Positions 9,241 to 17,726 of a stretch of 39,010 bases of DNA are shown here, one piece after another. The notes below the pieces were generated by a model. The model was given only the letters and a program-made list of their open reading frames with translations. It did no database searches and was not told the origin of the DNA. How positions within the stretch are numbered: position 1 is the stretch's first letter; every line of letters begins with the position of its first letter. The position numbers were made by a program, and so were the translations under genes. Origin of the DNA: Candidatus Hodarchaeota archaeon (GTDB taxonomy: Archaea > Asgardarchaeota > Heimdallarchaeia > Hodarchaeales > Hodarchaeaceae); contig JAEOTC010000092.1 of the NCBI GenBank assembly GCA_016840035.1, forward strand, positions 1-39,010, given 5' to 3'.

Positions 9241-10116
9241 TCAACCCAGATCCTTGTCAAAATGAAATTCCTTTAAATTTTGGCTATTAATTAAGTTCGG
9301 AGGAATAGAAATCAGTTGATTATTCCTGATATCAAGATACCATAGTTTTTTCAAGGATTGAACACTTTCAGGAAGAAATGAAATCTGATTATTTTGCAAA
9401 TAGAGGATTTCAAGATCCTTCATATTCCCAATAGATTCCAATACAGTAAAAAGGGAATTATTGTTCAAATTCAAGCGAATAAGATTGGGTAATCCAGATT
9501 CCCACTGAGGAAACCTCTCTAGTTGGTTGTAACTCATATCTAATTTTTCAAGCTTCTCTAAAGCTCTAAATTGGGTTGGTAAAGAATGTATTTGATTTTC
9601 TCTCAAATCTAAGACTTCAAGGTTCTTTAGGTATCCAATATTTGGGGGGAGTGATTTGATTTTATTAAATCGTAGAAACAACCGCTTTAAATAATAAAGA
9701 CTGCAAATTTCAGGCGGTAAAGAGGTTAAATCTTCATCGGATAAATTTAAGCTAATAATATGTCCCCCTTCAACCTCAACACAAGTTTCAAAGAATTTAT
9801 TACGGTTTTCGTTATCCATTTTCGAAACTAACCGTATTAATATGCTTAACTCCTTTTCATCTAGAGTGGGAAATTTTTTGGTAATATAGTCAGAATTAGA
9901 GAATGGATCATTAACAACGTGAGTTTTCCTTGATCCTCTCGTAATAGGTTTTCCTCTCAGAAATAACAAGGGTAAAGCTATTAATAAATTGAGTATTCTT
10001 ATCAATGTTAACTGAATTATGGGTTTTCTCCATAGAATGATTCCAAGACCCAAACAGAATACTATGAATAAGTAGAGAATATACACATCATTTGCAAAGA
10101 GTGTTTGTTCAATCAA
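9241..10116 (-). CDS. Membrane-anchored leucine-rich repeat protein (operon gene 5)
   Basis: 291 aa. One or two TM helices (about 10-29 and 36-53) precede a basic linker, a helical cap (84-110) and seven 23-residue LRRs (about 118-285). The repeat consensus is LxxLxLxxNxIxxLPxxIxxL, like the LRRs of ROCO- and Ras-suppressor-type proteins. It probably displays an LRR protein-binding surface at the membrane. Its cap and LRRs closely match the neighbouring 384-aa protein, so the two are tandem duplicates. The start is TTG at 10116, because an in-frame stop sits directly upstream; the nearby ATG on this strand runs into a stop at once. It is the last gene of a five-gene leftward operon (26-base gap). 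Confidence 0.85.
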   Translation of the reverse strand: MIEQTLFANDVYILYLFIVFCLGLGIILWRKPIIQLTLIRILNLLIALPLLFLRGKPITRGSRKTHVVNDPFSNSDYITKKFPTLDEKELSILIRLVSKMDNENRNKFFETCVEVEGGHIISLNLSDEDLTSLPPEICSLYYLKRLFLRFNKIKSLPPNIGYLKNLEVLDLRENQIHSLPTQFRALEKLEKLDMSYNQLERFPQWESGLPNLIRLNLNNNSLFTVLESIGNMKDLEILYLQNNQISFLPESVQSLKKLWYLDIRNNQLISIPPNLINSQNLKEFHFDKDLG

Positions 10117-10142
10117 TTACATTATCCATCCTTTTATTTACT

Positions 10143-11297
10143 TCAATCCTCATAAGTAAATTCCTTTAAGTTTGGGAGAGAAGTAATTGATTTTGATAAG
10201 GAAATTATCTGATTACCCCTAATATCTAAGTATTGGAGCTTTGTTAAATTCTCTATACTCTCAGGAAGAAATGATAAATTGTTTTGACTCAAATCAAGAA
10301 CGATGAGATTCTTTAATAAACCAATTGAATTTAAAATTGTTGTCAATCGATTTTTACTTAGATCTAGATTCGTAAGAGAGGGCATTTCTTGTGTCCATGA
10401 AGGAAAAGATTCTAACTTATTGGCACTCAGATCTAGATTTTTTAAGTTGGAGAGGGTTCCAAGTGACTGATTGATAGATTCCAATTGATTTTCACCAAGG
10501 TCAAGTCGTTCAAGATCCTTTAAATACTGGATTTTTGATGGGAGAGTTGTAATTCTATTTGACCGTAGATTAAGTACTTTTAAAAAGCGAAAATCGGACA
10601 AATCACTAGGAAAAGACGTTAATTTCTTTTCAGAAAGATCTAGAATAACAATTCTTCCCTGCTCAGTTTCTACACACTCTTTACAGAAAGATTCATATTC
10701 TTTCATATTTAATTGAGTAACAAGTCGGGCTAACATTTCTCCCTCTTCAGTGGTTAACGAGGGAATAATTTTTCTAATGGTTTTAGATTTAATAACACCT
10801 TTACCTTCAATCGTTTTGTAACGGAATCCTTCTTGATATAATTCATCTTTTGAGAGAAATTTCGACTCGAATGCTAAAAACATAACTACTTTATATGCTG
10901 GATATGTTATAATTATTAGAAGTGACAAGAGAATATAAATAATAATGACAAATGGACCATCTTTTTTTAAATCATCTTTGAACTCCTGCGTTGTGAAAAT
11001 TGGCGCCCAAAAAGATGTGAATATTTCTTTATGGAAATAAGGTTTAAACATACAAAAAAAGTACAACACCCATCCTATTGTTCCAACTATTAGTCCAATG
11101 ATGATAATTACTGGAGTTCCTTCAAGAAATAGTTGGAGAATTCCCCCCCCAGCGATCATTCCAAAAAATAAAAAGACTAAGAGTATTAGATAGACTATGA
11201 ATATAATATAGGATATTAATCCAAGAAATTCAAGAGAAGTATACTTAGTATAATTCACCTTTTGATTCCTAACAATCATAACTTCGGATACTGACAT
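10143..11297 (-). CDS. Membrane-anchored leucine-rich repeat protein (operon gene 4)
   Basis: 384 aa. Three hydrophobic segments (about 24-48, 60-84 and 114-144) are followed by a ~45-residue linker, a helical cap (178-205) and about seven 23-residue LRRs (about 210-375) with LDLSxNxLxxLP-type consensus. The cap motif (LARLVTQLNMKEYESFCKEC) matches that of the next gene (ILIRLVSKMDNENRNKFFETC), confirming paralogy. The start is ATG, preceded by a strong GGAGGAG ribosome binding site. It lies in an operon with the zinc-ribbon membrane protein (40-base gap upstream) and the second LRR protein. A ligand-binding or scaffold role at the membrane is inferred from the LRRs; the ligand is unknown. 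Confidence 0.87.
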   Translation of the reverse strand: MSVSEVMIVRNQKVNYTKYTSLEFLGLISYIIFIVYLILLVFLFFGMIAGGGILQLFLEGTPVIIIIGLIVGTIGWVLYFFCMFKPYFHKEIFTSFWAPIFTTQEFKDDLKKDGPFVIIIYILLSLLIIITYPAYKVVMFLAFESKFLSKDELYQEGFRYKTIEGKGVIKSKTIRKIIPSLTTEEGEMLARLVTQLNMKEYESFCKECVETEQGRIVILDLSEKKLTSFPSDLSDFRFLKVLNLRSNRITTLPSKIQYLKDLERLDLGENQLESINQSLGTLSNLKNLDLSANKLESFPSWTQEMPSLTNLDLSKNRLTTILNSIGLLKNLIVLDLSQNNLSFLPESIENLTKLQYLDIRGNQIISLSKSITSLPNLKEFTYED

Positions 11298-11337
11298 TAA
11301 GACTCCTCCATACTATTTTTTCATTACAAATGTATTG

Positions 11338-12960
11338 TTAACTTCCTGTACTACCGACGATCCAATTTCTGTGGCCACAATAGGGACAATCAGGAATATC
11401 TTTCTGTTCAACCTGTCTTAATTCCTCAAACTCAATTTCATGAACTCCTCTTAAACAACGAGAACAGAATTTTGATTCATGAATTCTAATCTTGGTACCA
11501 GAGAGCATAGAATAAGCACTAATCACTCCTCTAAGCATGGAGCTTTGGGACTTGTGAAGGACTTGTGATGCTTTTTCTGTTTGAGTAACCAGCACTCCAA
11601 GCGAAAAGAAAAAGCCCATGATTATTAGAAGCTCAATATTGATGAAATTATTGGACTGATCGATTTCCATTAAGTAGATGTATCCAAAAGCTGCAAATAA
11701 TCCTAAAAAGTGTAAATTTTTCCATAAGGTTTTACTTAATCTTTCAATTGACCCAAGAAGGCCGAAAACGGTTGTATGAAAAAATTTTCCTAAGCTTTTA
11801 CGAGCAATTCTGAGAAAATCACGGAATCGGGACCTGAAGTTACGAATTCCACTACCAATCGACCTAAAGAATCCTATAACTAAATTTTTCCCAAATCCGA
11901 GTAATGTCTTTAAAGCTTCACGGTACTGGTAATTTCTAGCATACTCAATGAACATAATACCAAGATCTATGAGTTTTGTATCATAATCTGTCCATCTTAA
12001 GGATACACCGATGATCACGAGAACTATTCCGACTCCATCAATCAGAACTGTTGTGAATAAATCAATTTGCTCAAGAAATACATAAACTAGCAATGGCCCG
12101 AAGATTAGAACTACTCCTATGTAAGAGATTATTGCACCCAGAGCACTCCAATCTGAGTATTGTCTCCATCGTAAAACATCCAAGATGAACCCAAATAAGA
12201 GAAATAAAAATGCTAAGACAATTAACCCGATAGCAGCTCTTTCTGCTGCAATTTTAAGTACAATAGAAACAAGTACTAAAATGAAGAAACCTAGACCAAT
12301 TAACGTCAGTCGGGAAAATGATATAATATCCGACCATTCTAGATGCATCTCTCTAATAGATCTTCGTGATGTCTTTTCAAATTGTAACTCTGCTGGTTCT
12401 TGTATTTGGGGTTTAGGAACAGAAAGACTATAAGTTTTCGCAATTAATGGTGTTTTCTCTTGGATTACTCCACTGGGTTTAGATTTAGATTCAATTGGAT
12501 GGGATGGAACTGAGGAACCACAATTGTTACAAAATTTCATTGAACTTGAGGCAAGTTTGTTACCACAATTATTACAATGCGATTCTGCAATACCTTTGCT
12601 CTCAATTCTTCCGATTTCCTTTTCTTCAAATGGTGGTTGCATCCCCCTCGATTCTGCGATTTTATCATGTAATGTTATCGTTTGTTCCGGCTTTTCCTGT
12701 TCTTCAACTTTTGCTTTCGACGTTATTTCAGAAGAATACTCTAAATCTCTGTCGCCTATCTCTTCCCCTGTTTTCTTCTCTAAGAAATTTTTGTATCTCT
12801 CCAAAATTGCAGCAAATACTGCGTCTGTGATTTCAGATTTCTCATATTGATCTTTTTGTCGAATAAACCAAGTTTGCCACTCATTCACTTCTTTATCTGT
12901 CTTAGCTAGCTCGGATCCGATATTTATGAGAGCTTCTTGTAATTTTTGGCTCTTTTTCAT
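11338..12960 (-). CDS. Zinc-ribbon multi-pass membrane protein (operon gene 3)
   Basis: 540 aa. Order: an N-terminal coiled coil (about 1-65); a zinc-ribbon with paired CxxC motifs (CNNCG and CNNCG, 11 residues between pairs, about 130-150); a linker; at least five or six TM helices with amphipathic stretches (about 210-450); and a C-terminal second zinc-ribbon (CSRC and CPYC, 22 residues between pairs). The paired Cys knuckles should each bind one zinc ion in the cytosol. The amphipathic segments resemble those of the 1046-aa repeat protein encoded just upstream. Its ATG overlaps that gene's TAA by one base (TAATG), and GGTGGT six bases before the ATG lies inside the upstream gene, so translation is probably coupled. 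Family not recognised. Confidence 0.82.
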   Translation of the reverse strand: MKKSQKLQEALINIGSELAKTDKEVNEWQTWFIRQKDQYEKSEITDAVFAAILERYKNFLEKKTGEEIGDRDLEYSSEITSKAKVEEQEKPEQTITLHDKIAESRGMQPPFEEKEIGRIESKGIAESHCNNCGNKLASSSMKFCNNCGSSVPSHPIESKSKPSGVIQEKTPLIAKTYSLSVPKPQIQEPAELQFEKTSRRSIREMHLEWSDIISFSRLTLIGLGFFILVLVSIVLKIAAERAAIGLIVLAFLFLLFGFILDVLRWRQYSDWSALGAIISYIGVVLIFGPLLVYVFLEQIDLFTTVLIDGVGIVLVIIGVSLRWTDYDTKLIDLGIMFIEYARNYQYREALKTLLGFGKNLVIGFFRSIGSGIRNFRSRFRDFLRIARKSLGKFFHTTVFGLLGSIERLSKTLWKNLHFLGLFAAFGYIYLMEIDQSNNFINIELLIIMGFFFSLGVLVTQTEKASQVLHKSQSSMLRGVISAYSMLSGTKIRIHESKFCSRCLRGVHEIEFEELRQVEQKDIPDCPYCGHRNWIVGSTGS

Positions 12961-15900
12961 TATTTACCACCTTTCTGAATTCTATCTCCTTCCTCAGTTG
13001 ATGAATCACCGAATCTTTTCTGTAGGTTTGATATTTTTAATGAATCGCGGGAGAAGTATGTAATGAAAGGAATAACTACTCCTACAATTATAAAAATGAG
13101 GCCTAAAAGTAAAAGGACAATTACTGGATCATTAGCGAAAATACCAATTAGATTCTCAACCTCTCGGACAGGAATCCCTTGAAGAATTGATGCAAATAAC
13201 CATAAAATGTCCCCTATCAGCGGAATTGGGTAGATAACAGTCTTTGTCCATGCCCCCTTATCATCAAGAAGGCCTGAAACCACTAGAATGACTCCATACC
13301 CAAAAGCTGTAACTCCTAGGGTTACAATAGCAATGTAAATTATTGAATCAAGAATTGCTCCAAATAAATTTAATAATTGCTCTGCAATTCGAGAACTAAA
13401 TGATATTATCGCCCCAATGGCTTTAAGAATTGCTTGAATGGTCAAATCTACCATCTTTCGAATTTCTTCACTCCAAGCTGCTATAAGGAAGATACTTCCA
13501 AATATGAGACAGGGAAGATAGATCCAAATTTCACCATTACTTAGGAGTACAGCTAGACCGATCAGTTCTAGAATAACACCGGTGATCGTTACGGCCATTT
13601 TACGGATGGTATATCGTAAACTCCAAATATAATGGAAATAATTTATTATTCCCTCTTTTATAGCTCCCACAACTTCCCTGATGAAATTCCCAAATGAAAT
13701 GAATGTGCTTCCAATTGCTTTAACTGTTTGGTTGATAAAACTATGCACTTGGGGGTACCATACCAAGTAGAGAAGTAAAAATCCAAGAATTAAGAAGAAA
13801 TTCAGACCTAGGATGACTATTGGGTTAACAGAATAAACAGAGGTTACTATAAGTATAATTCCAGTGACGGTCATAACTGCTCTAAATATAGCTTCTCGAA
13901 TTTTCCAAACATAGACGAAGAAATCGTAAATTGCTCGCTTAATGGCACTCCCAGTATCCCAAAGAAATCTAAGAAATGAAATAAAGGCATCTCTTATTGC
14001 CAAGATGGTCTGGATTATTAACTGATTGATTTCTTTTCTCCAAGCTGCATAAATCAATCCTATTCCTAATAGGGAAAGCAAAACCTGTCCAGCTAGTCCA
14101 AGAGTGGGAGTGAATATTCCATAAAAGATTGAAATCGGTCCTGCAATAGACATCCCCGCGCGTAGGATGGATAATCGATACAACCACAAATACTTTCCAA
14201 AAGCAATCACACTGGCTTTGATCGAATTTCCGATATCAATAAAGAAGCGAACGAATGCTTTCAATCCATCTATAATGGTGGAAACAAGTTTTACAACGAA
14301 ATCATTGATCGGAGTTCTCCAGGGAATGTAAAAGATAACTATTCCAGCGCCAAAGAAACCTCCACGGAGAATTATATCTAAGGAGGGATAAAATAATCCA
14401 AAAAATATGAAAACAGGCCCTGCAATTGTCATTCCAGCCCGTAAAATCGCGATTCGGATTAACCAGAGATAATGTCCAAAAGCGATAACATTGTCTTTGA
14501 TTGCTTTTCCGAGATCCTGTAGGTAACGAAGGAACGATTTCAGCTCCTTGTTAATAGAGGAAGCAAGGCTCACAAAGAAAGCATTAATTGGGATTCTCCA
14601 GGCAAGATAAAAGATGATAATTCCGCACCCGAATACAAGAGGTTGAATCCAAGGTCCTAATGAAGGAGAAATTACCGCAAATGTTGAGGCTAGAATTCCT
14701 ACAACTGTCATAATTCCCCTGACTATATTTTCACGAATTGACCAGATATAGCTAAGGGTATCAACAAAAGCTTGTTTTATCGCTCTTCCTGTATTCCATA
14801 TAAAATGTCCAAATTGAATAAAACTATTATTGATCAGAGATATCCAAGCAAGGTAAATCAATCCAATTCCAAAAATGATTAGGAAATAGCGAAATTCTAG
14901 CTCTAGAAAACTTGAAATTGATGATAATGAAAAAATAATAAGACTCCAACCTGAAAGTGTTAGAATCCCTCTAGCAATCGCAATACGAATGCTCCACAAA
15001 TATCTAACCATAGAAATAAATGATTGAATTGTACTATTCACAAAATTATTTATTTCCTTGAAGAATACACGATAGACAACTAATAATCCTACCCCTGCAT
15101 GAAGTGTCCGAAAAGCCACATTCATATCATTTAATGAATGTAATGCTGTTTCAGGATAGAAAATGCCAAGTAGAACTAGTACAACACCTAATAGAAATCC
15201 CAGTAAGAAAATTCGACGCAGTAATTGGTCACTAAATCTCTGATAATCAGTGGGGACTCTGAAAAGATACAGATCCAAGTAAAGAATTGTAAGAGAAAGA
15301 GTTCCAAAAAGAATTGAAACAAATAAGACTTCTAGACTATAATCATGACCTTGTATCAGGAGGGAGTCGAGAGCAGAAAGCATCATATAGAGTAGTAAAA
15401 ACTCGCAGAAGATTAATTCAAAGGTTCTAATAATATGGGCTTTATTATCCCAGAGTAATGTTGAAATTTCTTTGTACCAAGTAACCAAAAGTAGAGCGGA
15501 ACCAATTCCCACAGCCCAGAATCCGTTTATACCACGAGGCCAGTAAAATATTACCAACACACCAAGATTTACGAAAAAAAACCCTAATCCTGTTACAGAA
15601 TATTTGATTATTTTCCAAAAATTAAATCTCACAATATATATCAGTATTTGATCTAGTTGCGTTACCTCTAAGAAAAAGCCCAATGTAGTTAAAAGAAGAC
15701 CGATTAATAACAGAGAGTTTAGAATGGAAGAGAAATTTATTATTATAGGAAAGACTTCCTCTAATACTAGATCACAACTACAGGGTACTGCAGTGAGGAA
15801 TAACCCTGAGAATCCAATCAAACCTCCAATATTAGTCAGTTTGTTTCTTTTAACATTTATATAACGTAATTGTAAGAATCCTATAACTAAACCTAATAAA

Positions 15901-16100
15901 AATATTCCTAAAAGGATTAAAATGACTCCAAGTGTTAGCTCATCATATATCTCTAGTAAAGTGTTCTCGAGTATTTTTAAAACAAAAAGCAAAAGGATAC
16001 CGATGGAAGCTACTCGAACCAATATCCTAATTTGCGATTCCCAATCTCTCACGTCAGGTGGAGAAAATTCATCAACGGAGCTAGATTTAGATTTAATCAT
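12960..16100 (-). CDS. 1046-aa membrane protein with six ~93-residue repeats (operon gene 2)
   Basis: A very hydrophobic protein. From about residue 367 to 918 it consists of six copies of one module. The copies start with Y[LIV]W at residues 367, 451, 544, 638, 730 and 824 (spacing 84-94) and share W-x-x-R-x-x-I-R-x-x-x-T-x-x-G. In most copies two TM helices come next, the second ending in aromatic-rich motifs such as YLAWR, and then an amphipathic segment (for example FLWDTGSAIK). The N-terminal third holds more TM helices with weaker traces of the module; the C-terminus has two or three further TMs and a charged tail. I do not recognise the family. The size and repetition suggest a membrane scaffold, channel or sensor. 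It overlaps the preceding small gene by eight bases and the next gene by one base. Confidence 0.85.
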   Translation of the reverse strand: MIKSKSSSVDEFSPPDVRDWESQIRILVRVASIGILLLFVLKILENTLLEIYDELTLGVILILLGIFLLGLVIGFLQLRYINVKRNKLTNIGGLIGFSGLFLTAVPCSCDLVLEEVFPIIINFSSILNSLLLIGLLLTTLGFFLEVTQLDQILIYIVRFNFWKIIKYSVTGLGFFFVNLGVLVIFYWPRGINGFWAVGIGSALLLVTWYKEISTLLWDNKAHIIRTFELIFCEFLLLYMMLSALDSLLIQGHDYSLEVLFVSILFGTLSLTILYLDLYLFRVPTDYQRFSDQLLRRIFLLGFLLGVVLVLLGIFYPETALHSLNDMNVAFRTLHAGVGLLVVYRVFFKEINNFVNSTIQSFISMVRYLWSIRIAIARGILTLSGWSLIIFSLSSISSFLELEFRYFLIIFGIGLIYLAWISLINNSFIQFGHFIWNTGRAIKQAFVDTLSYIWSIRENIVRGIMTVVGILASTFAVISPSLGPWIQPLVFGCGIIIFYLAWRIPINAFFVSLASSINKELKSFLRYLQDLGKAIKDNVIAFGHYLWLIRIAILRAGMTIAGPVFIFFGLFYPSLDIILRGGFFGAGIVIFYIPWRTPINDFVVKLVSTIIDGLKAFVRFFIDIGNSIKASVIAFGKYLWLYRLSILRAGMSIAGPISIFYGIFTPTLGLAGQVLLSLLGIGLIYAAWRKEINQLIIQTILAIRDAFISFLRFLWDTGSAIKRAIYDFFVYVWKIREAIFRAVMTVTGIILIVTSVYSVNPIVILGLNFFLILGFLLLYLVWYPQVHSFINQTVKAIGSTFISFGNFIREVVGAIKEGIINYFHYIWSLRYTIRKMAVTITGVILELIGLAVLLSNGEIWIYLPCLIFGSIFLIAAWSEEIRKMVDLTIQAILKAIGAIISFSSRIAEQLLNLFGAILDSIIYIAIVTLGVTAFGYGVILVVSGLLDDKGAWTKTVIYPIPLIGDILWLFASILQGIPVREVENLIGIFANDPVIVLLLLGLIFIIVGVVIPFITYFSRDSLKISNLQKRFGDSSTEEGDRIQKGGK
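13350..15002 (-). repeat. Six tandem ~280-nt protein-level repeats
   Basis: This region encodes residues ~367-917 of the 1046-aa membrane protein, six modules of 84-94 residues. Modules 3 and 4 are the most alike (YLWLIRIAILRAGMTIAG against YLWLYRLSILRAGMSIAG), pointing to the most recent duplication. The others have diverged, and the similarity is clearest at protein level. Confidence 0.8.
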
Positions 16101-16362
16101 CTTGTGATTCGACTCCCTTAATCAATTTTTGTCTATTTACAAAATCGCTGAACTTCTTAGCAAGATAGAATTCAGGAATAATGCCAATAATGGAAAATAT
16201 GATTAAAATTGAAACATCCTCAACATTATATTCATCAATTCCATGAGAATTATTCGTTTCACTACTCACATAAGGTGTATTACTCAAAATAATTACACAG
16301 ATGCCAATAATAATTATAAGACGTTTTTTCAGACCTAAATGAGCTCCATTGTATTGCTTCAT
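16093..16362 (-). CDS. Small two-TM protein, first gene of the LRR/repeat operon
   Basis: 89 aa. A basic N-terminus precedes a hydrophobic helix (about 15-28), a short polar loop with an N-glycosylation sequon (NNSH), a second hydrophobic helix (about 52-67) and a charged tail. The first helix could be a signal anchor, putting the loop outside the cell. Family not recognised. The last eight bases overlap the start of the 1046-aa gene, so the two are almost certainly co-translated. A TATA element within a palindrome lies about 37 bases upstream of its ATG, making it the promoter-proximal gene of the five-gene operon ending at 9241. Confidence 0.7.
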   Translation of the reverse strand: MKQYNGAHLGLKKRLIIIIGICVIILSNTPYVSSETNNSHGIDEYNVEDVSILIIFSIIGIIPEFYLAKKFSDFVNRQKLIKGVESQDD

Positions 16363-16391
16363 GAAATTTCACCGAATAAATGTAATCCGCA

Positions 16392-16415
16392 AATTAAGGC
16401 ATATAAGGCCTAATT
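16392..16415 (-). promoter_or_regulatory. Palindrome enclosing the TATA box of the five-gene operon
   Basis: Imperfect inverted repeat with arms AATTAAGGC and GGCCTAATT around ATATAA. On the minus strand it carries CTTATATGC about 37 bases before the ATG at 16362. A palindrome over the TATA box is where a repressor would compete with TBP, so operator function is plausible but unproven. Confidence 0.45.
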
Positions 16416-16562
16416 AAGTTTTCTTAGAACGATTACTTTGTGTGACAAACAATGAGAAATTCACATCTCAATAATTATAAGAGGAAAGGTTAGTTCGAGA
16501 ACGTGAAATAATTTGTAGTATTTCATTAATTTGGGAATAATCAATCTGGAAATTGGATCTCT

Positions 16563-16856
16563 ATGAACGATTCTGTCAATATACATCTATATGGACCAGT
16601 GAAATTTCAATTTAGCCCTAAAGCAAAATTATCAGAAGAAACGATCATAGAAATACCTTTTGTGTTCAATGAAACGGTTGAACATCTATTACAACGATTA
16701 AATTTATCAGATTCGGATTATGGGGAGTGCTTCATTAACCATTCCATTGTAAAAAATGTTTCTGATCTTATTCCTAGAAATGCTAGAGTAGCAATATTTT
16801 CCCATGGAATGCTCTTAATTGATGGTGGTCTTTACATCAAAAAATGGAAGCATTAA
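16563..16856 (+). CDS. Beta-grasp (MoaD/ThiS-like) protein with internal Gly-Gly and short tail
   Basis: 97 aa. The pattern is that of a ubiquitin-like beta-grasp: strand VNIHLYGPVKF, a beta hairpin, a helix (TVEHLLQRLNL), then strand ARVAIFSHGMLLI. It ends DGG (GG at 88-89) followed by eight residues, LYIKKWKH. MoaD and ThiS end exactly at GG, so this protein would need cleavage to become a sulfur carrier, or may act without conjugation chemistry. It is clearly paralogous to the next gene (shared GECF/GDCF-type Cys motif and VAIFSxGM). The VAIFSxGMxLL segment also recalls the ubiquitin-like domain of Mut7-C proteins. No strong ribosome binding site is seen. First of three tandem beta-grasp genes upstream of AOR. 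Confidence 0.72.
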   Translation: MNDSVNIHLYGPVKFQFSPKAKLSEETIIEIPFVFNETVEHLLQRLNLSDSDYGECFINHSIVKNVSDLIPRNARVAIFSHGMLLIDGGLYIKKWKH

Positions 16857-16890
16857 TCAAAGGACGCGAAAAATAGAGGATTGAATTATC

Positions 16891-17232
16891 ATGATTGATG
16901 TCCATATCTATGGATTAATAAAAAAGAAGTTCGATCCAAATGCCTCCCTTGGGGACAATATGATTATTAAGTTAAACCATCATGATGGTTTACTCCTTCA
17001 AGACGTGTTCAAGGAACTTGATCTCTCCCAGGAGGATTGTGGTGATTGTTTCGTTAATGGGAAGGTAATTAAGCGAGATGAAAACCCCGAAATCAAGGAT
17101 AATTCTCGCGTAGCCATTTTTTCAGAAGGAATGTATCTTCTGTGTGGGGGGCAGCACTTGAAAGGACATGGATTCATTACTCGTTCTGCTCCTAAAGATT
17201 ACGACTACTTTCACTTGTCATCAGGTGAGTAA
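16891..17232 (+). CDS. Beta-grasp (MoaD/ThiS-like) protein with internal Cys-Gly-Gly and 26-residue tail
   Basis: 113 aa, ATG preceded by GAGGAT. Same beta-grasp layout as the previous protein: VHIYGLIKKKF, a helix (LLQDVFKELDL), a CGDCF motif (Cys50 and Cys53), then SRVAIFSEGMYLL. CGG follows at 85-87 and then a 26-residue polar tail ending SSGE. The internal GG with a long tail suggests a pro-form, or a non-canonical role such as metal binding through the extra cysteines. It lies 34 bases after its paralogue, and its TAA directly abuts the TTG start of the third gene, so the three should be one transcript. Probably linked to tungstopterin biosynthesis or AOR maturation by context; inference. 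Confidence 0.75.
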   Translation: MIDVHIYGLIKKKFDPNASLGDNMIIKLNHHDGLLLQDVFKELDLSQEDCGDCFVNGKVIKRDENPEIKDNSRVAIFSEGMYLLCGGQHLKGHGFITRSAPKDYDYFHLSSGE

Positions 17233-17481
17233 TTGACCAATATTAAAGTAAAACTATTTGCTACTTTAAGAGATCGGGGACCAGAGGGAATAGCTATTGG
17301 TGAGTCATTTTCTTTGACATTAGAACCAGAAACAAATTTTCATCAGTTATTGCAACAATTAAAAATTACTAGGGATGAAGCGAAGATCATTATGAGAAAT
17401 CATATTACCATCAAATCCCTAGATGAACTCTTGCAGGAAAATGACGAAATTGCAATATTTCCTCCCATAGGAGGAGGTTGA
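17233..17481 (+). CDS. MoaD/ThiS-family sulfur carrier protein with C-terminal Gly-Gly-Gly
   Basis: 82 aa. A canonical small sulfur carrier: IKVKLFATLRDRG at the N-terminus, helix FHQLLQQLKI, then DEIAIFPPIGGG ending exactly at the glycines, as required for adenylation by a MoeB/ThiF-type E1 and thiocarboxylate formation. FPPIGGG is closer to MoaD than ThiS, so the likely job is delivering sulfur to the pterin dithiolene of the tungsten/molybdenum cofactor used by the AOR encoded next. Start is TTG directly after the previous stop; GGTGAG just upstream serves as ribosome binding site. No E1 or MoaE gene is in the window. The 3' end (GGAGGAGGTTG) is coding although it looks like a ribosome binding site. 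Confidence 0.88.
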   Translation: MTNIKVKLFATLRDRGPEGIAIGESFSLTLEPETNFHQLLQQLKITRDEAKIIMRNHITIKSLDELLQENDEIAIFPPIGGG

Positions 17482-17726
17482 TTTAGACTTAATTCGAATA
17501 TCACTATAATTCCATGTTTCATTTTATCGATACTCTCCTGAATATGATTTAATTTGTACAAGTTCCATATAGACTCCATATTGTAACTCTTTTTTCCTCC
17601 AAAGATCGAAAGGTTTAAACTCCTCGACAGTTCTAACCTCGAACAACTTCCAAAGAGCCTCTTGAGGTAGAATTGGAAAACACTCATTTCAAGGTAATTT
17701 TCTAAAAATATCAATCGGTGGTAATA

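Noticed and set aside
12495..12850. Plus-strand frames of 108-111 codons antisense to the zinc-ribbon membrane protein
   Set aside because: They mirror a well-supported gene on the other strand and have no start signals or recognisable composition.
17470..17484. Strong ribosome-binding-like GGAGGAGGTTG at the end of the third beta-grasp gene
   Set aside because: It encodes the terminal glycines and no start codon with a plausible reading frame follows at suitable spacing.
17482..17726. Possible riboswitch in the 245-base AOR leader
   Set aside because: Only short weak inverted repeats (for example CCTC/GAGG) are visible and no known cofactor-riboswitch core could be traced.
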